This document shows positions 26,701 through 35,927 of a stretch of DNA of 64,000 bases, piece after piece (the stretch's first letter is position 1; each line of letters starts with the position of its first letter). The translations under genes were made by a program, and so were the position numbers. The notes under the pieces are model-generated. The model did not search any database. It saw only the letters and a program-made list of their open reading frames with translations, and was not told the origin of the DNA. This stretch comes from Polyangium spumosum (GTDB taxonomy: Bacteria; Myxococcota_A; Polyangia; Polyangiales; Polyangiaceae): the NCBI RefSeq assembly GCF_009649845.1, contig NZ_WJIE01000001.1, positions 1,101,054-1,165,053 of the forward strand. The letters are read 5' to 3'.

Positions 26701-29149
26701 AGAGCGTCGAGAGCGGCTGGCCAAGCGCGAGGTACCCGAGGCCGAGGCGCGCGAGCGGGCCGAGCGCGCGCACGATCGCGGGCTCCCGCGCGAAGACCTC
26801 GAGCGCCTCGTCGATGGAGAGCGCGAGGACGTCAGCCACGGAGCGGCCGTCCACCTTCACCTCGAGCACCTCGTCGCGGAAGCGTCGGCCTTGACAAACC
26901 GGGCAGGTGAGCGAGACGTCGGCGAGGAACTGCATCTCGATCGTCTCGGCGCCCTCCCCCGCGCACGACTCGCAGCGACCGAGCGCGACGTTGAACGAGA
27001 AATGCCCCGCCGTGAGCTGTCGCGCGGCCGCCTCGGGCTGCGCGGCGAACTTCTGGCGGATGCGGTTCCACGCGCCCGTGTACGTCGCGGGGTTGCCACG
27101 CGAGGTGCGCCCGAGCGGCGCTTGATCGACGAGCGTGACGACCTTGATCCCGCTCGTACCTTCGATCTTCTTGTGGACCCCCGCGGGCTCGATGTCCTTG
27201 TAGCCGCGGGCCCGCGCGAGGGAGCGGTAGAGCACGTCCTCCACGAGCGTGCTCTTGCCGGAGCCGCTCGCGCCCGTCACGCACACGACCTGCCCGAGCG
27301 GCAGGCGCACGCTGACGCCTCGCAGGTTGTTCGCGCGCGCCCCCACGATGGAGATCGATCCACGCGGCGCGGGTCGCTCGTCCGCCGCGGCGACGCTCGC
27401 CGCGCCTCGCGCGAGGGCGCGCCCCGTCGGCAGATCGGTCCGCCTCGCGAGCTCCGGCGGCGCGCCGTCGAACACCACGCGCCCGCCTTGCTTGCCCGCG
27501 CCGGGCCCGAGCTCGACGACGCGATCCGCGGCGCGGATCACGAGCGGCTCGTGCTCGATGACGACCACCACGTTGCCGCGCGCCGAGAGCTCGCGCATCG
27601 CCTCGATGAGCGGCGGGATGTCGCTCGGGTGCAGCCCCACCGTCGGCTCGTCGAGCACGAAGAGCGCGCCCGTGAGCGACGTCCCGAGCGCGCCCGTCAA
27701 CGTGACGCGTTGCGCTTCGCCGCCCGAGAGCGTACGCGCTTGCCGATCGAGCGTCAGGTACCCGAGGCCCACGCGCTCGAGGTACGAGAGCCGCTGCTCG
27801 AGCTCCTTCCGCGCGATCTCGCCCTGCCCCGTCGTCGCCTCGAGCCGCGAGAGCAGCGCCCGCGCCTCGCGCAGCTCGAGGCCGTGCCAGCTCGCGAGAT
27901 CGAGCCCGCCGACGCGGTAGAGCAGCGACTCGGGCGAGAGGCGCTTGCCGTCGCAGGTGCCGCACGGATCGTAGGACCGGTAGCGCGCGAGCAGCACGCG
28001 CACGTGCATCTTGTACGTGCGCGTCTCCATCCACTTGAACCACGCGCGCACGCCGGGGTACTTGCCGCCGTGGAAGCTCCCCTCGCCGTCGAGCACCTGT
28101 TCGCGCTGCGCCTCAGTGAGCTCCTTCCACGGCACGTCGAGCGGGACGCCCTTCTTCTCGCAGAACTTGCGCAGGACCTTGCGCTCCCACGACGTGCTCG
28201 ACCCGGTCCACGGTCGGATCGCGCCGCCCTCGAGGGTCTTGTCCTCGTCGGGGACGACCTTGCCCCAGTCGATACCGATCGTCCTGCCAAACCCGCGGCA
28301 CGACGGGCACGCGCCGAGGGGCGACTGGTACGAGAACAGGCCTGGCCGCGCGGCGTCGAAGCTCCGCGCGCACGACGGGCACGCGAGCCCTCGCGGCACG
28401 AGCACGCGCCGGCCAGCCCCGTCCGTGCCCGATCCACCGACGTAAAGGGCGACGCCTCCCTCGGCCCGTTGCCACGCCTCCTCGATCGCGGAGCCGAGGC
28501 GCCGCGCGTCGCGCGTGCCGATCTTCACGCGGTCGACGATCACCTCGACGCCGCCGCCCGAGCCCAGCGCGTCACCCGGACCGACCTCGTCGATGTCGCG
28601 CACCTCGCCGCGCACGAGCAGCCGCCGGTAGCCCGCTTCGAGCAGCGTCTCGCGCACGTCGAGCAGCTCCTCCGTGCCGGCCACGGGGACGCGGTACGTG
28701 ACGAGCGCGGTCGCCCCGCCGTGGCTCTCGACGGCCTTCGACGCAGCCGTCACCGCATCGACGCGGGCCGCCGGGATCTGGCACGTGGGGCACACGGGCG
28801 TGGCCTCGCGGGCGAACAGGGCCGACAGATACGGCTCGAGGTCGGCCATCGTGGCCACCGTGGAGCGCGAGCTCTTCACGGGGGCGCGGCGATCGACGGC
28901 CACGCCCGCGGCGACCGGATCGAGCTCGTCGATGGGCGGCCGCTCGAGCCGCTCCAGGAACTGCCGAGCGTAGGGGCTGAAGCTCTCGACGAAGCGACGT
29001 TGCCCCTCGGAGTAGAGCGTATCGAGCGCGAGGGAGGACTTTCCGGCCCCGGAGACGCCCGTGAAGCAGACGAGCTGCCCGGGCACGAGCTCGAGGTCGA
29101 CGCCCTTCAGGTTGTGGGTCCGCGCGCCGCGGATGCGGATCGGTTGCAT
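23771..29149 (-). CDS. uvrA: Tandem-fused double excinuclease ABC subunit A
   Basis: A single 1792-residue frame containing two complete UvrA units, about 1-925 and 956-1792, joined by a Ser/Lys linker. All four ATPase sites look intact. Walker A motifs occur at about 31 (GVSGAGKSS), 626 (GASGSGKST), 984 (GPSGSGKST) and 1477 (GVSGSGKST), each with an LSGGE signature and a DEP Walker B. Zinc-finger Cys pairs are present in both halves (CPSC/CPSC, CESC/CPVC, CPRC/CEDC, CEVC/CEAC). UvrA normally acts as a dimer of about 940 residues that finds bulky lesions and loads UvrB, so this is effectively a covalent dimer. Chlamydial UvrA has a similar double length. The usual UvrB and UvrC genes are not in the window. 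Confidence 0.96.
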   Translation of the reverse strand: MQPIRIRGARTHNLKGVDLELVPGQLVCFTGVSGAGKSSLALDTLYSEGQRRFVESFSPYARQFLERLERPPIDELDPVAAGVAVDRRAPVKSSRSTVATMADLEPYLSALFAREATPVCPTCQIPAARVDAVTAASKAVESHGGATALVTYRVPVAGTEELLDVRETLLEAGYRRLLVRGEVRDIDEVGPGDALGSGGGVEVIVDRVKIGTRDARRLGSAIEEAWQRAEGGVALYVGGSGTDGAGRRVLVPRGLACPSCARSFDAARPGLFSYQSPLGACPSCRGFGRTIGIDWGKVVPDEDKTLEGGAIRPWTGSSTSWERKVLRKFCEKKGVPLDVPWKELTEAQREQVLDGEGSFHGGKYPGVRAWFKWMETRTYKMHVRVLLARYRSYDPCGTCDGKRLSPESLLYRVGGLDLASWHGLELREARALLSRLEATTGQGEIARKELEQRLSYLERVGLGYLTLDRQARTLSGGEAQRVTLTGALGTSLTGALFVLDEPTVGLHPSDIPPLIEAMRELSARGNVVVVIEHEPLVIRAADRVVELGPGAGKQGGRVVFDGAPPELARRTDLPTGRALARGAASVAAADERPAPRGSISIVGARANNLRGVSVRLPLGQVVCVTGASGSGKSTLVEDVLYRSLARARGYKDIEPAGVHKKIEGTSGIKVVTLVDQAPLGRTSRGNPATYTGAWNRIRQKFAAQPEAAARQLTAGHFSFNVALGRCESCAGEGAETIEMQFLADVSLTCPVCQGRRFRDEVLEVKVDGRSVADVLALSIDEALEVFAREPAIVRALGPLARLGLGYLALGQPLSTLSGGEAQRLKLARALGERTAGGLFLLDEPSAGLHAEEVLLLNQALRDLVRGGGSVIVVDHDLDVIAASDWVVDLGPGAGSEGGQIVAEGTPEAVAQTDTRTGRALAAHLARASSPPSSSRKKSKANGDGARRSSYPPAPSAIEIVHAREHNLAEVCTSIPHGQIVVVTGPSGSGKSTLAFDVVFAEGQRRFLETLTPYARQFLPSMPRPDVDRVTGVPPAIALEQRTTRSGSNSTVATVTEIAHYLRLLFAKVGEPHCPTCDVPITARAPDEVYRALVATRGARTLLAPAVVARKGTYLDVFTAAARAGITEAIVDGARASTDDPPRLAKRREHSIDLVMYEGKLDALDRATFDRALTFGKGSVKLLNTRGQEELLSTTRTCPRCGVGVPELDPRWFSFNTKQGRCEDCEGTGVLGGSEGADVSASSSEPCTACGGSRLAPVPRSVRLAGDRYHEATARSVSEAVRWAKSLRFDGDRALVAEAPHRELARRLAFVEEVGLGYLALDRRAATLSGGEMQRLRLAAQLGSGLTGALYVLDEPTIGLHPRDTHRLLDNLRKLANMGSTVLMVEHDADTIRAADYLIDLGPSGGRNGGRIVAQGAPSEVLRKPSSPTAKALSGERALASARARLGPADEQLVIEGARAHNLRVDALRVPLGRMTVVAGVSGSGKSTLVRHVLYPAVRRALGLAGPDPGPHDALHVPPALARAVAVDQSPIGRTPRSIPATFLGVWDEVRKLFAATPDAKMRGYDPARFSFNTAKGGRCEVCEGQGVISHEMSFLPDVVTTCEACGGTRFEPATLDVRYLGMSIGDVLLRTAEEAAELFAAHPKIREPLATMCDLGVGYLRLGQGSHTLSGGEAQRLKLADELCSGTRAKPTLYVLDEPTTGLHLSDVARLVNVLDRLVQRGHSLLIIEHHPAVIAAADHVIELGPEGGKGGGRVVAEGSPEVVARRATATGRVLRALFERPTSDIPLAAEV

Positions 29150-29362
29150 GTCTTCGCTCTCGGCGGTGAGGGGTGGAGGCGATGAAGCTCGGACAAGGGC
29201 GCGGGCGTACTAGCACGGCGCGCGGGTTTGTCTCGGAACGGATGCTCGTCGGGCTATGGACGCACGACGCGCGGCGCGCTAGCCCTACGCGGGCGCCTGC
29301 CTGGAGAGCGGATCTTCGGGCGGCGCGAGGCCGTAGCGACAGCGACCGAGGGTGTCAACCAC

Positions 29363-29839
29363 GTGAGCGGGAAAGAAGCGAGCGACGAGAAGCTCATCGT
29401 CCGAAACCGGAGGGCCGGGTTCGAGTACGAGCTCGGCGAGCGCTTCGAAGCAGGCCTCGTGCTCATCGGCAGCGAGGTCAAGATGCTGCGTGATGGAAAG
29501 GCCGACCTCTCCGACGCGTGGTGCTCGATCACCAACGGCGAGGCCTTCCTCCACGGCATGCTCGTCCCGGAGATGCCGGGCGCCGCGTTCGGGCACGTCG
29601 CGAAGCGGCCGCGCAAGCTCCTCCTGCACGGCGCGGAGATCGATCAGATCCGCAAGGCCGTGGAGCGCGAGGGCATGACGGTCGCCGCCACGCGGCTCTA
29701 TTTCAAGAAGGGACGCGCGAAGGTCGAGCTCGCCCTGGCGAAGGGCAAGAAGCAGGCGGACAAACGCGAGACGGTCAAGCAACGCGAGGCCGAGCGAGAA
29801 GCCCGCGCCGCGATGGGGCGGGGCCGCAGGGCGGAGTGA
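29363..29839 (+). CDS. smpB: SsrA-binding protein SmpB
   Basis: A 158-residue protein, typical of SmpB. Conserved features are the N-terminal NRRAGFEYELGERFEAGLVL, IGSEVKMLRDGKADLSDAW, and KRPRKLLLHG, followed by a basic C-terminal tail (KGKKQADKRETVKQREAER) that enters the ribosome. SmpB brings tmRNA to stalled ribosomes for trans-translation. GTG 29363 gives the family length. The tmRNA gene itself is not visible here. The next gene overlaps or abuts its stop. Confidence 0.96.
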   Translation: MSGKEASDEKLIVRNRRAGFEYELGERFEAGLVLIGSEVKMLRDGKADLSDAWCSITNGEAFLHGMLVPEMPGAAFGHVAKRPRKLLLHGAEIDQIRKAVEREGMTVAATRLYFKKGRAKVELALAKGKKQADKRETVKQREAEREARAAMGRGRRAE

Positions 29840-29841
29840 GC

Positions 29842-30126
29842 ATGCCCCACATGAGGCTCCAGAAGGGTGGTTCGGCCGATCTCGTGGCCCTCGACGGCGA
29901 TCGGGTGAGCCTTCGATCCACCGAGGCGTTCGCGCCCGGCGCTCCGCTCGCGGGCAACCTCGAGACGAGCTCGCTCGTGCGCGTGAAGGTGCACCGCTGC
30001 CGGCGACAAGGCGACGCGTTCCTGGTCGAAGGCCGCCTCGTCGATGCGACGCGACGCCTTCGCGAGGAGCTCTCCGCGCTGCTCGCCCCCTCGGGGGACG
30101 ACGGCTCGAACGAACCCGCGTCATGA
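29842..30126 (+). CDS. Small hypothetical protein following smpB
   Basis: A 94-residue, probably cytoplasmic protein of alternating beta strands (ADLVALDGDRVSLRSTEAFAPGAPL ... VKVHRCRRQGDAFLVEGRLVDA), reminiscent of a PilZ-like or SH3-like barrel but lacking a convincing RxxxR signature. ATG 29842 is used; a GTG at 29836 overlapping the smpB stop is an equally possible coupled start. Its stop overlaps that of the convergent RadC-like gene by six bases. Confidence 0.6.
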   Translation: MPHMRLQKGGSADLVALDGDRVSLRSTEAFAPGAPLAGNLETSSLVRVKVHRCRRQGDAFLVEGRLVDATRRLREELSALLAPSGDDGSNEPAS

Positions 30127-30912
30127 GCTCCCCGGCAGCACACCTTCCTCCGCGAGCGAGGTGTACCCGGCCGTTGGGCCGACGATCAGGCAGTCGACGA
30201 GCTTGATCCCCGCCGCGAGGGCGGCGCGGTGGACACGCAACACGAAACGTAGATCGTCGGGCGTCGTGACGAGGCTGCCGCTCGGATGGTTGTGCGCGAG
30301 GATGACGTGTTTCACCTGGAGCCGGGAGGCCCCGCGCACGACCGCGGTGGTGTCGATTTCCCCGCGGTGAACGTCGCCTCGCGCCACGCGCCACGCGCCA
30401 CGAAGCACGCCTGCGTCATCGAGGCCGGCCGCCCAGATCTCCTGGACGAACATGCCGCCGATGTGCAGGCGGAACCATCGCGCGAGCGGAGCGACCCCGA
30501 CGATCGGGCCCGCGGGACGCGACTCGAGCACCAGGCTGCGTCGCCCGAGCTCGCAGGCGACGGCGATACGCTCCGCCTCCTCCCGGGAGACGCGAGTGAG
30601 CTCCACGATGTCGTTGACGCCGAAACGCGCGAGCCGGGCCAGAGAGCCTGCGCGCGCCAAGATCCCCGCCGCACGATCCTCGGTGCAACCGAGCACGGCG
30701 GCGAGCAAGGCGGCGTCCGAGAAGGCGCCGGTGTCCACGTGCGGCGCAGCCTCTTTCGGGGCGCTCGGTCCGAGCTCGGGCGCGGGCGGCAGGCGAGCGT
30801 TCTTCCGCCCTGGGGCGCGCGGAGGTCGCCAGCGCATGGGCTCCATGCCCGCGGGGTGTACGCTGAGGTACCGAAGCTTCGCGACCTCTTCCTTGACCGA
30901 ATATGTCGCCAT
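30121..30912 (-). CDS. RadC-family (JAB/MPN domain) protein
   Basis: A 263-residue protein. A helix-hairpin-helix-like region (LARFGVNDIVELTRVSREEAERIA) precedes a RadC JAB domain with the metal motif AHNHPSGS and downstream Asp (TTPDD), plus the upstream acidic residue in FVQEIWAAGLD. RadC proteins are widespread, with a disputed role in recombination or DNA repair. The start at 30912 (MATYSVKEE) is supported by AGGA and by a promoter 31 bases upstream; an in-frame ATG at 30846 is an alternative. It stands alone, not in a mobile element. Confidence 0.85.
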   Translation of the reverse strand: MATYSVKEEVAKLRYLSVHPAGMEPMRWRPPRAPGRKNARLPPAPELGPSAPKEAAPHVDTGAFSDAALLAAVLGCTEDRAAGILARAGSLARLARFGVNDIVELTRVSREEAERIAVACELGRRSLVLESRPAGPIVGVAPLARWFRLHIGGMFVQEIWAAGLDDAGVLRGAWRVARGDVHRGEIDTTAVVRGASRLQVKHVILAHNHPSGSLVTTPDDLRFVLRVHRAALAAGIKLVDCLIVGPTAGYTSLAEEGVLPGSS

Positions 30913-30949
30913 TCTTCCTGGTCCGGAGTGCCGTGCGTCGACCGCGGTA

Positions 30950-30978
30950 GGTATCCCAGACCCATGAACAAATGTAAA
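30950..30978 (-). promoter_or_regulatory. Candidate promoter for the RadC-like gene
   Basis: On the minus strand TTTACA (-35, 30973-30978) lies 17 bases from GATACC (-10, 30950-30955), which is preceded by an extended -10 TGG. A transcript would begin near 30943, just ahead of the chosen start. Confidence 0.45.
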
Positions 30979-31089
30979 GCCCTCTGGCGACCGCAGGCGA
31001 ACCGAGCCGAGCTCTGGAGCGGGATGCGCTGCTGCTGACGCGGCTGGCGGCATTGCCGGATCCGGTGCAGCCTCCTAGGCTGCCAGGAC

Positions 31090-32613
31090 ATGAAGATCGC
31101 GTCGCGCCCCCGGGTGATCATCCGCCGCTGTCCCACCTACGACGTCGAGCAGATCCGACGCATCGTTCGTGAGGGGCTCGAGGAGCTGGATTTGCGGCCG
31201 CATGGCCGCACGCTCGTCAAGCCGAACTGCGTGGCGTCGGGGCCGTCCTTTCCGCATGCGTATACGCGGCCGGAGTTCCTGGAGGGCGTGCTTCGCGCCT
31301 TGCAGGACCGGGACGACGGCCGCGTCCGGGAGCTCGCCTTGGGCGAGCGCTGCGGCATCACGCTCCCCACGCGCACGACGTTCGAGGGCGCCGAGTACTA
31401 CCCGATGCTCAAGCGCACGGGCGTGAAGCACTACCACTTCGAGGAGGAGCCGCAGGTCGAGATCCGGCTGAAACACGAGAAGCGGCTGCGCGACTACGTG
31501 TTCACGCCGGAGCCCGTCGCGAAGGCCGACTTCTTCGTCAACTGCCCCAAGTTCAAGAGCCACCCCTGGACCACCGTGACGTTCTCCATGAAGAACTACA
31601 TCGGCATCCAGGACGATCGGCATCGCCTCATCGATCACGACCACCGGCTCGACGAGAAGATCGCGGACCTGCAGTACATCGTTCAGCCGCAGTTCATCGC
31701 GATCGACGCCATCGTGGCCGGCGAGGGCCGGATGCTCACGCCCATCCCGCGCAAGCTCGGGCTCGTCATCATGGGCAACTCGCAGGCCGCGTTCGACGCC
31801 CTCTGCTGCCACATCATCGGGGTCGATCCGTACACGGTCGATCACCTCCGCCTCGCCTCCGAGCGCGGGTTCGGCTCGCTCGATCTCGGCTCGATGGACA
31901 TCAGCGGCGACGTGACGCTCGAGGAGGCGCAGGCGCTGGCCAGGGGCTTCAAGGTCGGCCTCGTCCGCGTCGAGAAATACTTCGAGGGCTCGCACATCAC
32001 CGCGTACGCCGGCCCGCCGCCGGAGCCCGAGCGGACCGACTACTGCTGGGGCGGTTGCCCGGGCGCGATGGAGGAGGCCATCGAGATCCTGCGGCTCTAC
32101 GACGAGCAGTGCGACGAGAAGATGCCGCGTATGCACATCGTGTTCGGCGCCTACGACGGCCCGATCGACGCGGCGCCGGGTGAACGTGTCGTGTTCATCG
32201 GCGACTGCGCGAAGTGGTCGGGCAAGCTGCACGGCCGCCTCGTGAACGTCGAGAGCCTCTACAAGGACCGCGCGCAGAAGGACCCGTACCACGCCAAGCA
32301 CGACGACATCTTCGCGAAGATGGTCCACGTGATGCGCAAGTTCGCGACCAGCGATCCGAGCGAGCCGCTGCGCCTCGAGGGCTGCCCCGTCAGCGTGGCC
32401 GAGCAGGTGCTCACGCTCGTCGAGCTCGGCAAGACGAAGAACCCCTACCTGTCGCCCTCGGAGGCCGTGCGCTTCAGCAAGGGTTACCTCGGCTGGCAGG
32501 GCAAGGCGCTCATGAAGCGCATCTCGGGCAAGCCGTACCAGATCCACGGCCCCTGCGAGCGCGGAGAGGCCGCGCCCGAGATCACGGCGCCGCCGGCTCC
32601 GGACGCAGAGTAA
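31090..32613 (+). CDS. DUF362-domain protein
   Basis: A 507-residue cytoplasmic protein with DUF362 features: an early LVKPNCVASGPS, VNCPKFKSHPWTTVTFSMKNYIG, and a central LGLVIMGNSQAAFDALCCHIIGVDP. Many DUF362 proteins carry a 4Fe-4S ferredoxin domain at the C-terminus; here there is no CxxCxxCxxxC motif, only dispersed Cys (CWGGCPG). The family is of unknown biochemical function, often annotated as iron-sulfur or sugar-related. The 3' end overlaps the convergent YceI-like gene by 32 bases. Confidence 0.85.
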   Translation: MKIASRPRVIIRRCPTYDVEQIRRIVREGLEELDLRPHGRTLVKPNCVASGPSFPHAYTRPEFLEGVLRALQDRDDGRVRELALGERCGITLPTRTTFEGAEYYPMLKRTGVKHYHFEEEPQVEIRLKHEKRLRDYVFTPEPVAKADFFVNCPKFKSHPWTTVTFSMKNYIGIQDDRHRLIDHDHRLDEKIADLQYIVQPQFIAIDAIVAGEGRMLTPIPRKLGLVIMGNSQAAFDALCCHIIGVDPYTVDHLRLASERGFGSLDLGSMDISGDVTLEEAQALARGFKVGLVRVEKYFEGSHITAYAGPPPEPERTDYCWGGCPGAMEEAIEILRLYDEQCDEKMPRMHIVFGAYDGPIDAAPGERVVFIGDCAKWSGKLHGRLVNVESLYKDRAQKDPYHAKHDDIFAKMVHVMRKFATSDPSEPLRLEGCPVSVAEQVLTLVELGKTKNPYLSPSEAVRFSKGYLGWQGKALMKRISGKPYQIHGPCERGEAAPEITAPPAPDAE

Positions 32614-33151
32614 TCTCGAACAGCACCTCGACCTCGTCGCGAACCCGAAACGCGCCGAGCGGCCCCTTCACCTCACGAAGGCCGAGCCGCTTCATCGAGA
32701 GCTCGACGCGGCCGGAGACACGCGTACGTCCCGCGTCCTCGGTCACGCGCAACGCGACCGGCAAGGTCGAACGACCGCTCGACACCTCGACCGTGACCTC
32801 CGCGCGATCACGCGACACGCTCGCCGCGCGCACGCGAACCTCCCTCGTCCCCGGGAACACCTCCTCGCGGATCTTCCGCTCGATGTCCGACCGATCCGAG
32901 GTCGAGAGCGCGGACGTGTCGACGCGCTCTCCATGCAAGGTCCCCACGACCGAGAGCGCCGAGACCGGCACGACGAGCTCGCCCACGTACCTCTCGCCGT
33001 CGAGCGTGGCGCGACCGGAGAGCTCGGTGGCCACAAGCTCGAGATCGTGCGCCAAGCGCGCCAGCACCCCGCTCGCGCGGGTCCGGACGAAGAGCTTCGA
33101 TGACGAGCGCTCGACGACCAGCGCGGCGCCGGGCATGACCTGTCCACTCAT
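32582..33151 (-). CDS. YceI-like protein
   Basis: A 189-residue beta-rich protein resembling the YceI lipid-binding barrel family: VERSSSKLFVRTRASGVLARLAHDLELVA at the start, a central VVPVSALSVVG, and the hydrophobic C-terminal strand EVEVLFEITL. Classical YceI is periplasmic with a signal peptide, but none is present here, so it may be cytoplasmic. Its 3' end runs 32 bases into the convergent DUF362 gene. Moderate confidence in the family. Confidence 0.7.
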   Translation of the reverse strand: MSGQVMPGAALVVERSSSKLFVRTRASGVLARLAHDLELVATELSGRATLDGERYVGELVVPVSALSVVGTLHGERVDTSALSTSDRSDIERKIREEVFPGTREVRVRAASVSRDRAEVTVEVSSGRSTLPVALRVTEDAGRTRVSGRVELSMKRLGLREVKGPLGAFRVRDEVEVLFEITLRPEPAAP

Positions 33152-33164
33152 GAATGCGCCTCGC

Positions 33165-33899
33165 TCACTCGCGACATCTTAGCGCCGCCGCCACGGGGAG
33201 CAGCGTCGCCATGAGCAGCAGAGCGATGGAGCCATGTGGCTGCGAGAGGCCGAGCGGGCCCTCTCCGCCGAGCAGCCCGCGCCCGTGCGCGCGAGGCAAG
33301 AGCGCAGCGAAGAGGCCCGCGCCGCTGCCGAAGAGGAAGTCGAGGACGAGCGGCACGACGCGCCCGCGACCGCGCTCGAAGAAAGTCGCGCCAAACGAGA
33401 ACCAGCCTGCGTATGCGGCGCCGACGAGGGCGCCGATCCAGCCGCTCGTGAAGGCATCGCGGGCGAACGGCGGCGCCGAGGGCGACTGCGCGGAAGCGAC
33501 GGCGACGAGCGCGAGCAGCGCGCCACTCACGGCCGAAACGAGCACGAGCGCCACGCCGATCCCGAGCGCGACGTCGCGCCGCGCAGCGCCATACCGCGCG
33601 ACGGGCCAGGCGGCGTCGCGCAACGACGAGCGATCGCAGGCGCGGGCGGCGAGGGCAAAACAGAAGAGCGGGACGACGAGGCGGAACGTCGCGGCGAGCG
33701 AACGATCGACCGCGCCCGCGGTGGTCACGCGACGCTCGATGAGCCCACCTGCGAGCGCGAGCGCGAGCGCGAGCAGGGCGGTGAGCACGACGCCTCGACC
33801 CGCGAGCCTGCGCGCGCCCATCGCGGCCCCGAGCGAGAGACCCACGAACGCGCCCGCGCCGCGAGGTGACGCGGCGTGTGATCGATGTTGCGACGTCAT
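33165..33899 (-). CDS. ABC-transporter-type permease (third gene of operon)
   Basis: A 244-residue integral membrane protein with about six hydrophobic segments (such as VVLTALLALALALAGG, LVVPLFCFALAA, GIGVALVLVSAVSGALLALVAVA, ALLLMATLLPVAAAL). No periplasmic binding loop. Its start ATG overlaps the ATPase-like gene stop by four bases, so it is the last gene of a tight operon. Probably one half of a heterodimeric permease related to ABC-2 type exporters. Substrate unknown. Confidence 0.72.
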   Translation of the reverse strand: MTSQHRSHAASPRGAGAFVGLSLGAAMGARRLAGRGVVLTALLALALALAGGLIERRVTTAGAVDRSLAATFRLVVPLFCFALAARACDRSSLRDAAWPVARYGAARRDVALGIGVALVLVSAVSGALLALVAVASAQSPSAPPFARDAFTSGWIGALVGAAYAGWFSFGATFFERGRGRVVPLVLDFLFGSGAGLFAALLPRAHGRGLLGGEGPLGLSQPHGSIALLLMATLLPVAAALRCRE

Positions 33900-35095
33900 G
33901 CTCCTCCCCGTGGCTCGCCCGGCTCCTCGGCGACGTCGGCGGGCGCGGAAGGCGCAGGCGCCGCTGCAGGTTCGCCAGGTACGGCCTCCAGCGTCGGCGG
34001 CGCGACGGGCGCGACGGCTCCCGGCACCCGCGCGCTCCTCGCCGCAGGGAGCGCGACGAGCGGCCTCTGCGCGAGCCCAGCCGCGCGGCGGAACGTCTGC
34101 AGCGCCTCGGCCGCGGCGCGCACCTGCACGAGCCCAGGCGACGCCGGCGCGACGGCTTCGATCACGACGCCTGCCTCCACCGCTGCGTCGACGAGCGCGA
34201 GCGCACACGCGTCGAGATCGTCCCCGGACAAACGCAGCTCCGCGGCCCGGGGGAGCGAGCCCGGGGCCTCGCTCCAAGCGACCGATCGCACCTCCGTTCG
34301 ATCGGCGAGCAAGCGGGCGAGCGCGCGCACCGGCCCGCGCTCGCCCGCGTCGTCCGCGGGCCGAACCCACGCGACGAGCGCGGGCTCGCTCCCGGGGAGC
34401 GGCTCCGCGGCGTCGGCCTCGCCGAGCACGAGCCCCTTGTGCAGGACGAGCACACGATCCCCGAGCGCGCGCGCGTCCGCAGGCGAGGACGTCGTCACGA
34501 CGACGCACGCGCCGCCGAGCGAGAGCTCCCGGATTCGCTCGCGCACGAGGCCGAGCAGGTTGAGCGCGACGTCGGAGAGCGGCTCGTGCAGCGCCACGAG
34601 CAGCGGCGACGGCGTGGAGAGCGCGAGGGCGAGCTCCACCGCGCGCGCCTCGGCGAACGAGAGGGAGCCCGGCTCGCGGCGCGCGAGATGGCCGAGGCCG
34701 AACGGATCGAGCACGTCGCTCGCGCGCGTCGTCGACTCACCACGCGCCCGCCGCGCGAGCGCCACGGACGCCTCGACCGTACGAGCCTCCGGTAACGTGG
34801 GCTCCGCGGCGAGCGCGCCGATCCTCGCGCGCAGCGGAGACACACGTGCAGGCGACTGCCCTCCGATCGAGACGCGGCCCTGCAAGGGCGCGCGCGCCCC
34901 CGTGATCACCTCGGAGAGCGCGAGCGTGCCGTCCTCGGGCGCACCCACGAAGGCGAAGACCCCCGCGCCGAGCGCGAGGCTCACGCCCGAGAGGCTCCCT
35001 CGAGATGCGCCACGCGGCGCCGCGGCGTCACGCGCGTGAACCGCTTCGAGCAAGAGGCGCGGCGGCGCGGCCATGGGCGGACGCGGCGTCGTCAT
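33896..35095 (-). CDS. ABC-transporter ATPase-like protein with degenerate catalytic motifs
   Basis: A 399-residue protein aligned by eye to an ABC nucleotide-binding domain (about 35-230) followed by a 170-residue C-terminal extension ending in a Pro/Ala-rich tail. The fold pattern is clear (SGVSLALGAGVFAFVG ... RARIGALAAEPTL ... VTTSSPADARALGDRVLVLHKG), but the Walker A Lys is missing (GAPEDGTLAL). The signature LSGGQ is replaced by LSFAEA, the Walker B Asp is replaced by His (LVALHEP), and the switch His is absent (TTSSP). It is unlikely to hydrolyse ATP. It overlaps both flanking permease genes by four bases. Confidence 0.8.
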   Translation of the reverse strand: MTTPRPPMAAPPRLLLEAVHARDAAAPRGASRGSLSGVSLALGAGVFAFVGAPEDGTLALSEVITGARAPLQGRVSIGGQSPARVSPLRARIGALAAEPTLPEARTVEASVALARRARGESTTRASDVLDPFGLGHLARREPGSLSFAEARAVELALALSTPSPLLVALHEPLSDVALNLLGLVRERIRELSLGGACVVVTTSSPADARALGDRVLVLHKGLVLGEADAAEPLPGSEPALVAWVRPADDAGERGPVRALARLLADRTEVRSVAWSEAPGSLPRAAELRLSGDDLDACALALVDAAVEAGVVIEAVAPASPGLVQVRAAAEALQTFRRAAGLAQRPLVALPAARSARVPGAVAPVAPPTLEAVPGEPAAAPAPSAPADVAEEPGEPRGGA

Positions 35096-35829
35096 GCGGG
35101 AGCTCCGCCGCGGCCTGCGGCGACGAGGATCGAGAGCAGCGCGGAGAGCGCGCCCGGGATCGAGTACGAGCCGCGGCCTGCGAGCTCCGCGAGCATCCAG
35201 GGAACGACCACGATCGCCACGAGCAAGACCCTGCCTCGACGACCGCCCAGGCGCGCCGAGAACGCGGCGAGCGTCCCGAGGGTGATGCCGGCGACGGCCG
35301 AGAACGCGAGCAAGCCGAGCGCGAACACGACCCTGCGCAGCGCCATCGATCCGGAGCTCGAGAGCGCGACCGTGACGAGCGCGAGCCCGACGAGCGGCAG
35401 CGCGATCGCCCTCCCGATCTGGAGCATCGACGCGACCCACCGCACCACGTGGAGGCTCCGCGCGCGCAAGCCCCTCGTCGCAGCGAGCGCCTCGATCCCG
35501 GCCTCGCGATCCTCCGCCGTCCGATCGCTCGCAGCGGCGAGCGTCGTCGGGGCCGCGGCCAGGAGCGTGATCGACGCGGCCCCGAGGCCGACGAGCCCTT
35601 CGAGCGGCGCGCTCGTTCCTTCCGTCGCGCGGAGCACGATCGCGAGGGTCGCGAACACCGCGCCGAGCAGCGCGCCGCACGCGAGCCCGGCGCGCGAGAG
35701 GGTCGTACGCCCGAGGCGCGCGCGGGACAGGGCCACCGCGGCGAACAAGCGCCTCCTGCGACGCCCACGAGGCGGCCCGGGAGTGCGGCGCGCGGAGGAC
35801 ACACCGGTGAGGCTCGGAGAAGTCGACAT
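35092..35829 (-). CDS. ABC-transporter-type permease (first gene of operon)
   Basis: A 245-residue membrane protein with a basic N-terminus (RGRRRRRLF) and about six hydrophobic segments (LACGALLGAVFATLAIVL, ASITLLAAAPTTLAAA, ALPLVGLALVTVAL, VVFALGLLAFSAVAGITLG, VLLVAIVVVPWMLAEL). ATG 35829 was chosen; a GTG six bases upstream is possible. Its stop overlaps the start of the ATPase-like gene (ATGA). It likely forms a heterodimer with the other permease. Confidence 0.72.
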   Translation of the reverse strand: MSTSPSLTGVSSARRTPGPPRGRRRRRLFAAVALSRARLGRTTLSRAGLACGALLGAVFATLAIVLRATEGTSAPLEGLVGLGAASITLLAAAPTTLAAASDRTAEDREAGIEALAATRGLRARSLHVVRWVASMLQIGRAIALPLVGLALVTVALSSSGSMALRRVVFALGLLAFSAVAGITLGTLAAFSARLGGRRGRVLLVAIVVVPWMLAELAGRGSYSIPGALSALLSILVAAGRGGAPA

Positions 35830-35927
35830 CGTCACGGCGGCTTCAGGGTGGACACGAGGAGCGGCGACGTTCGCGCGCAGGCATCATGCCCGCTGCCCTT
35901 TCGCGCGGGCGGCGGCAAGGATATCCT

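Noticed and set aside
24992-29185. 1397-codon open frame on the plus strand antisense to uvrA
   Set aside because: Composition is Arg/Ala/Glu-biased with no recognisable motif, while uvrA on the other strand has all its conserved motifs.
29150-29362. tmRNA gene next to smpB
   Set aside because: I found no tRNA-like acceptor pairing or tag reading frame in the 213 bases upstream of smpB or just downstream.
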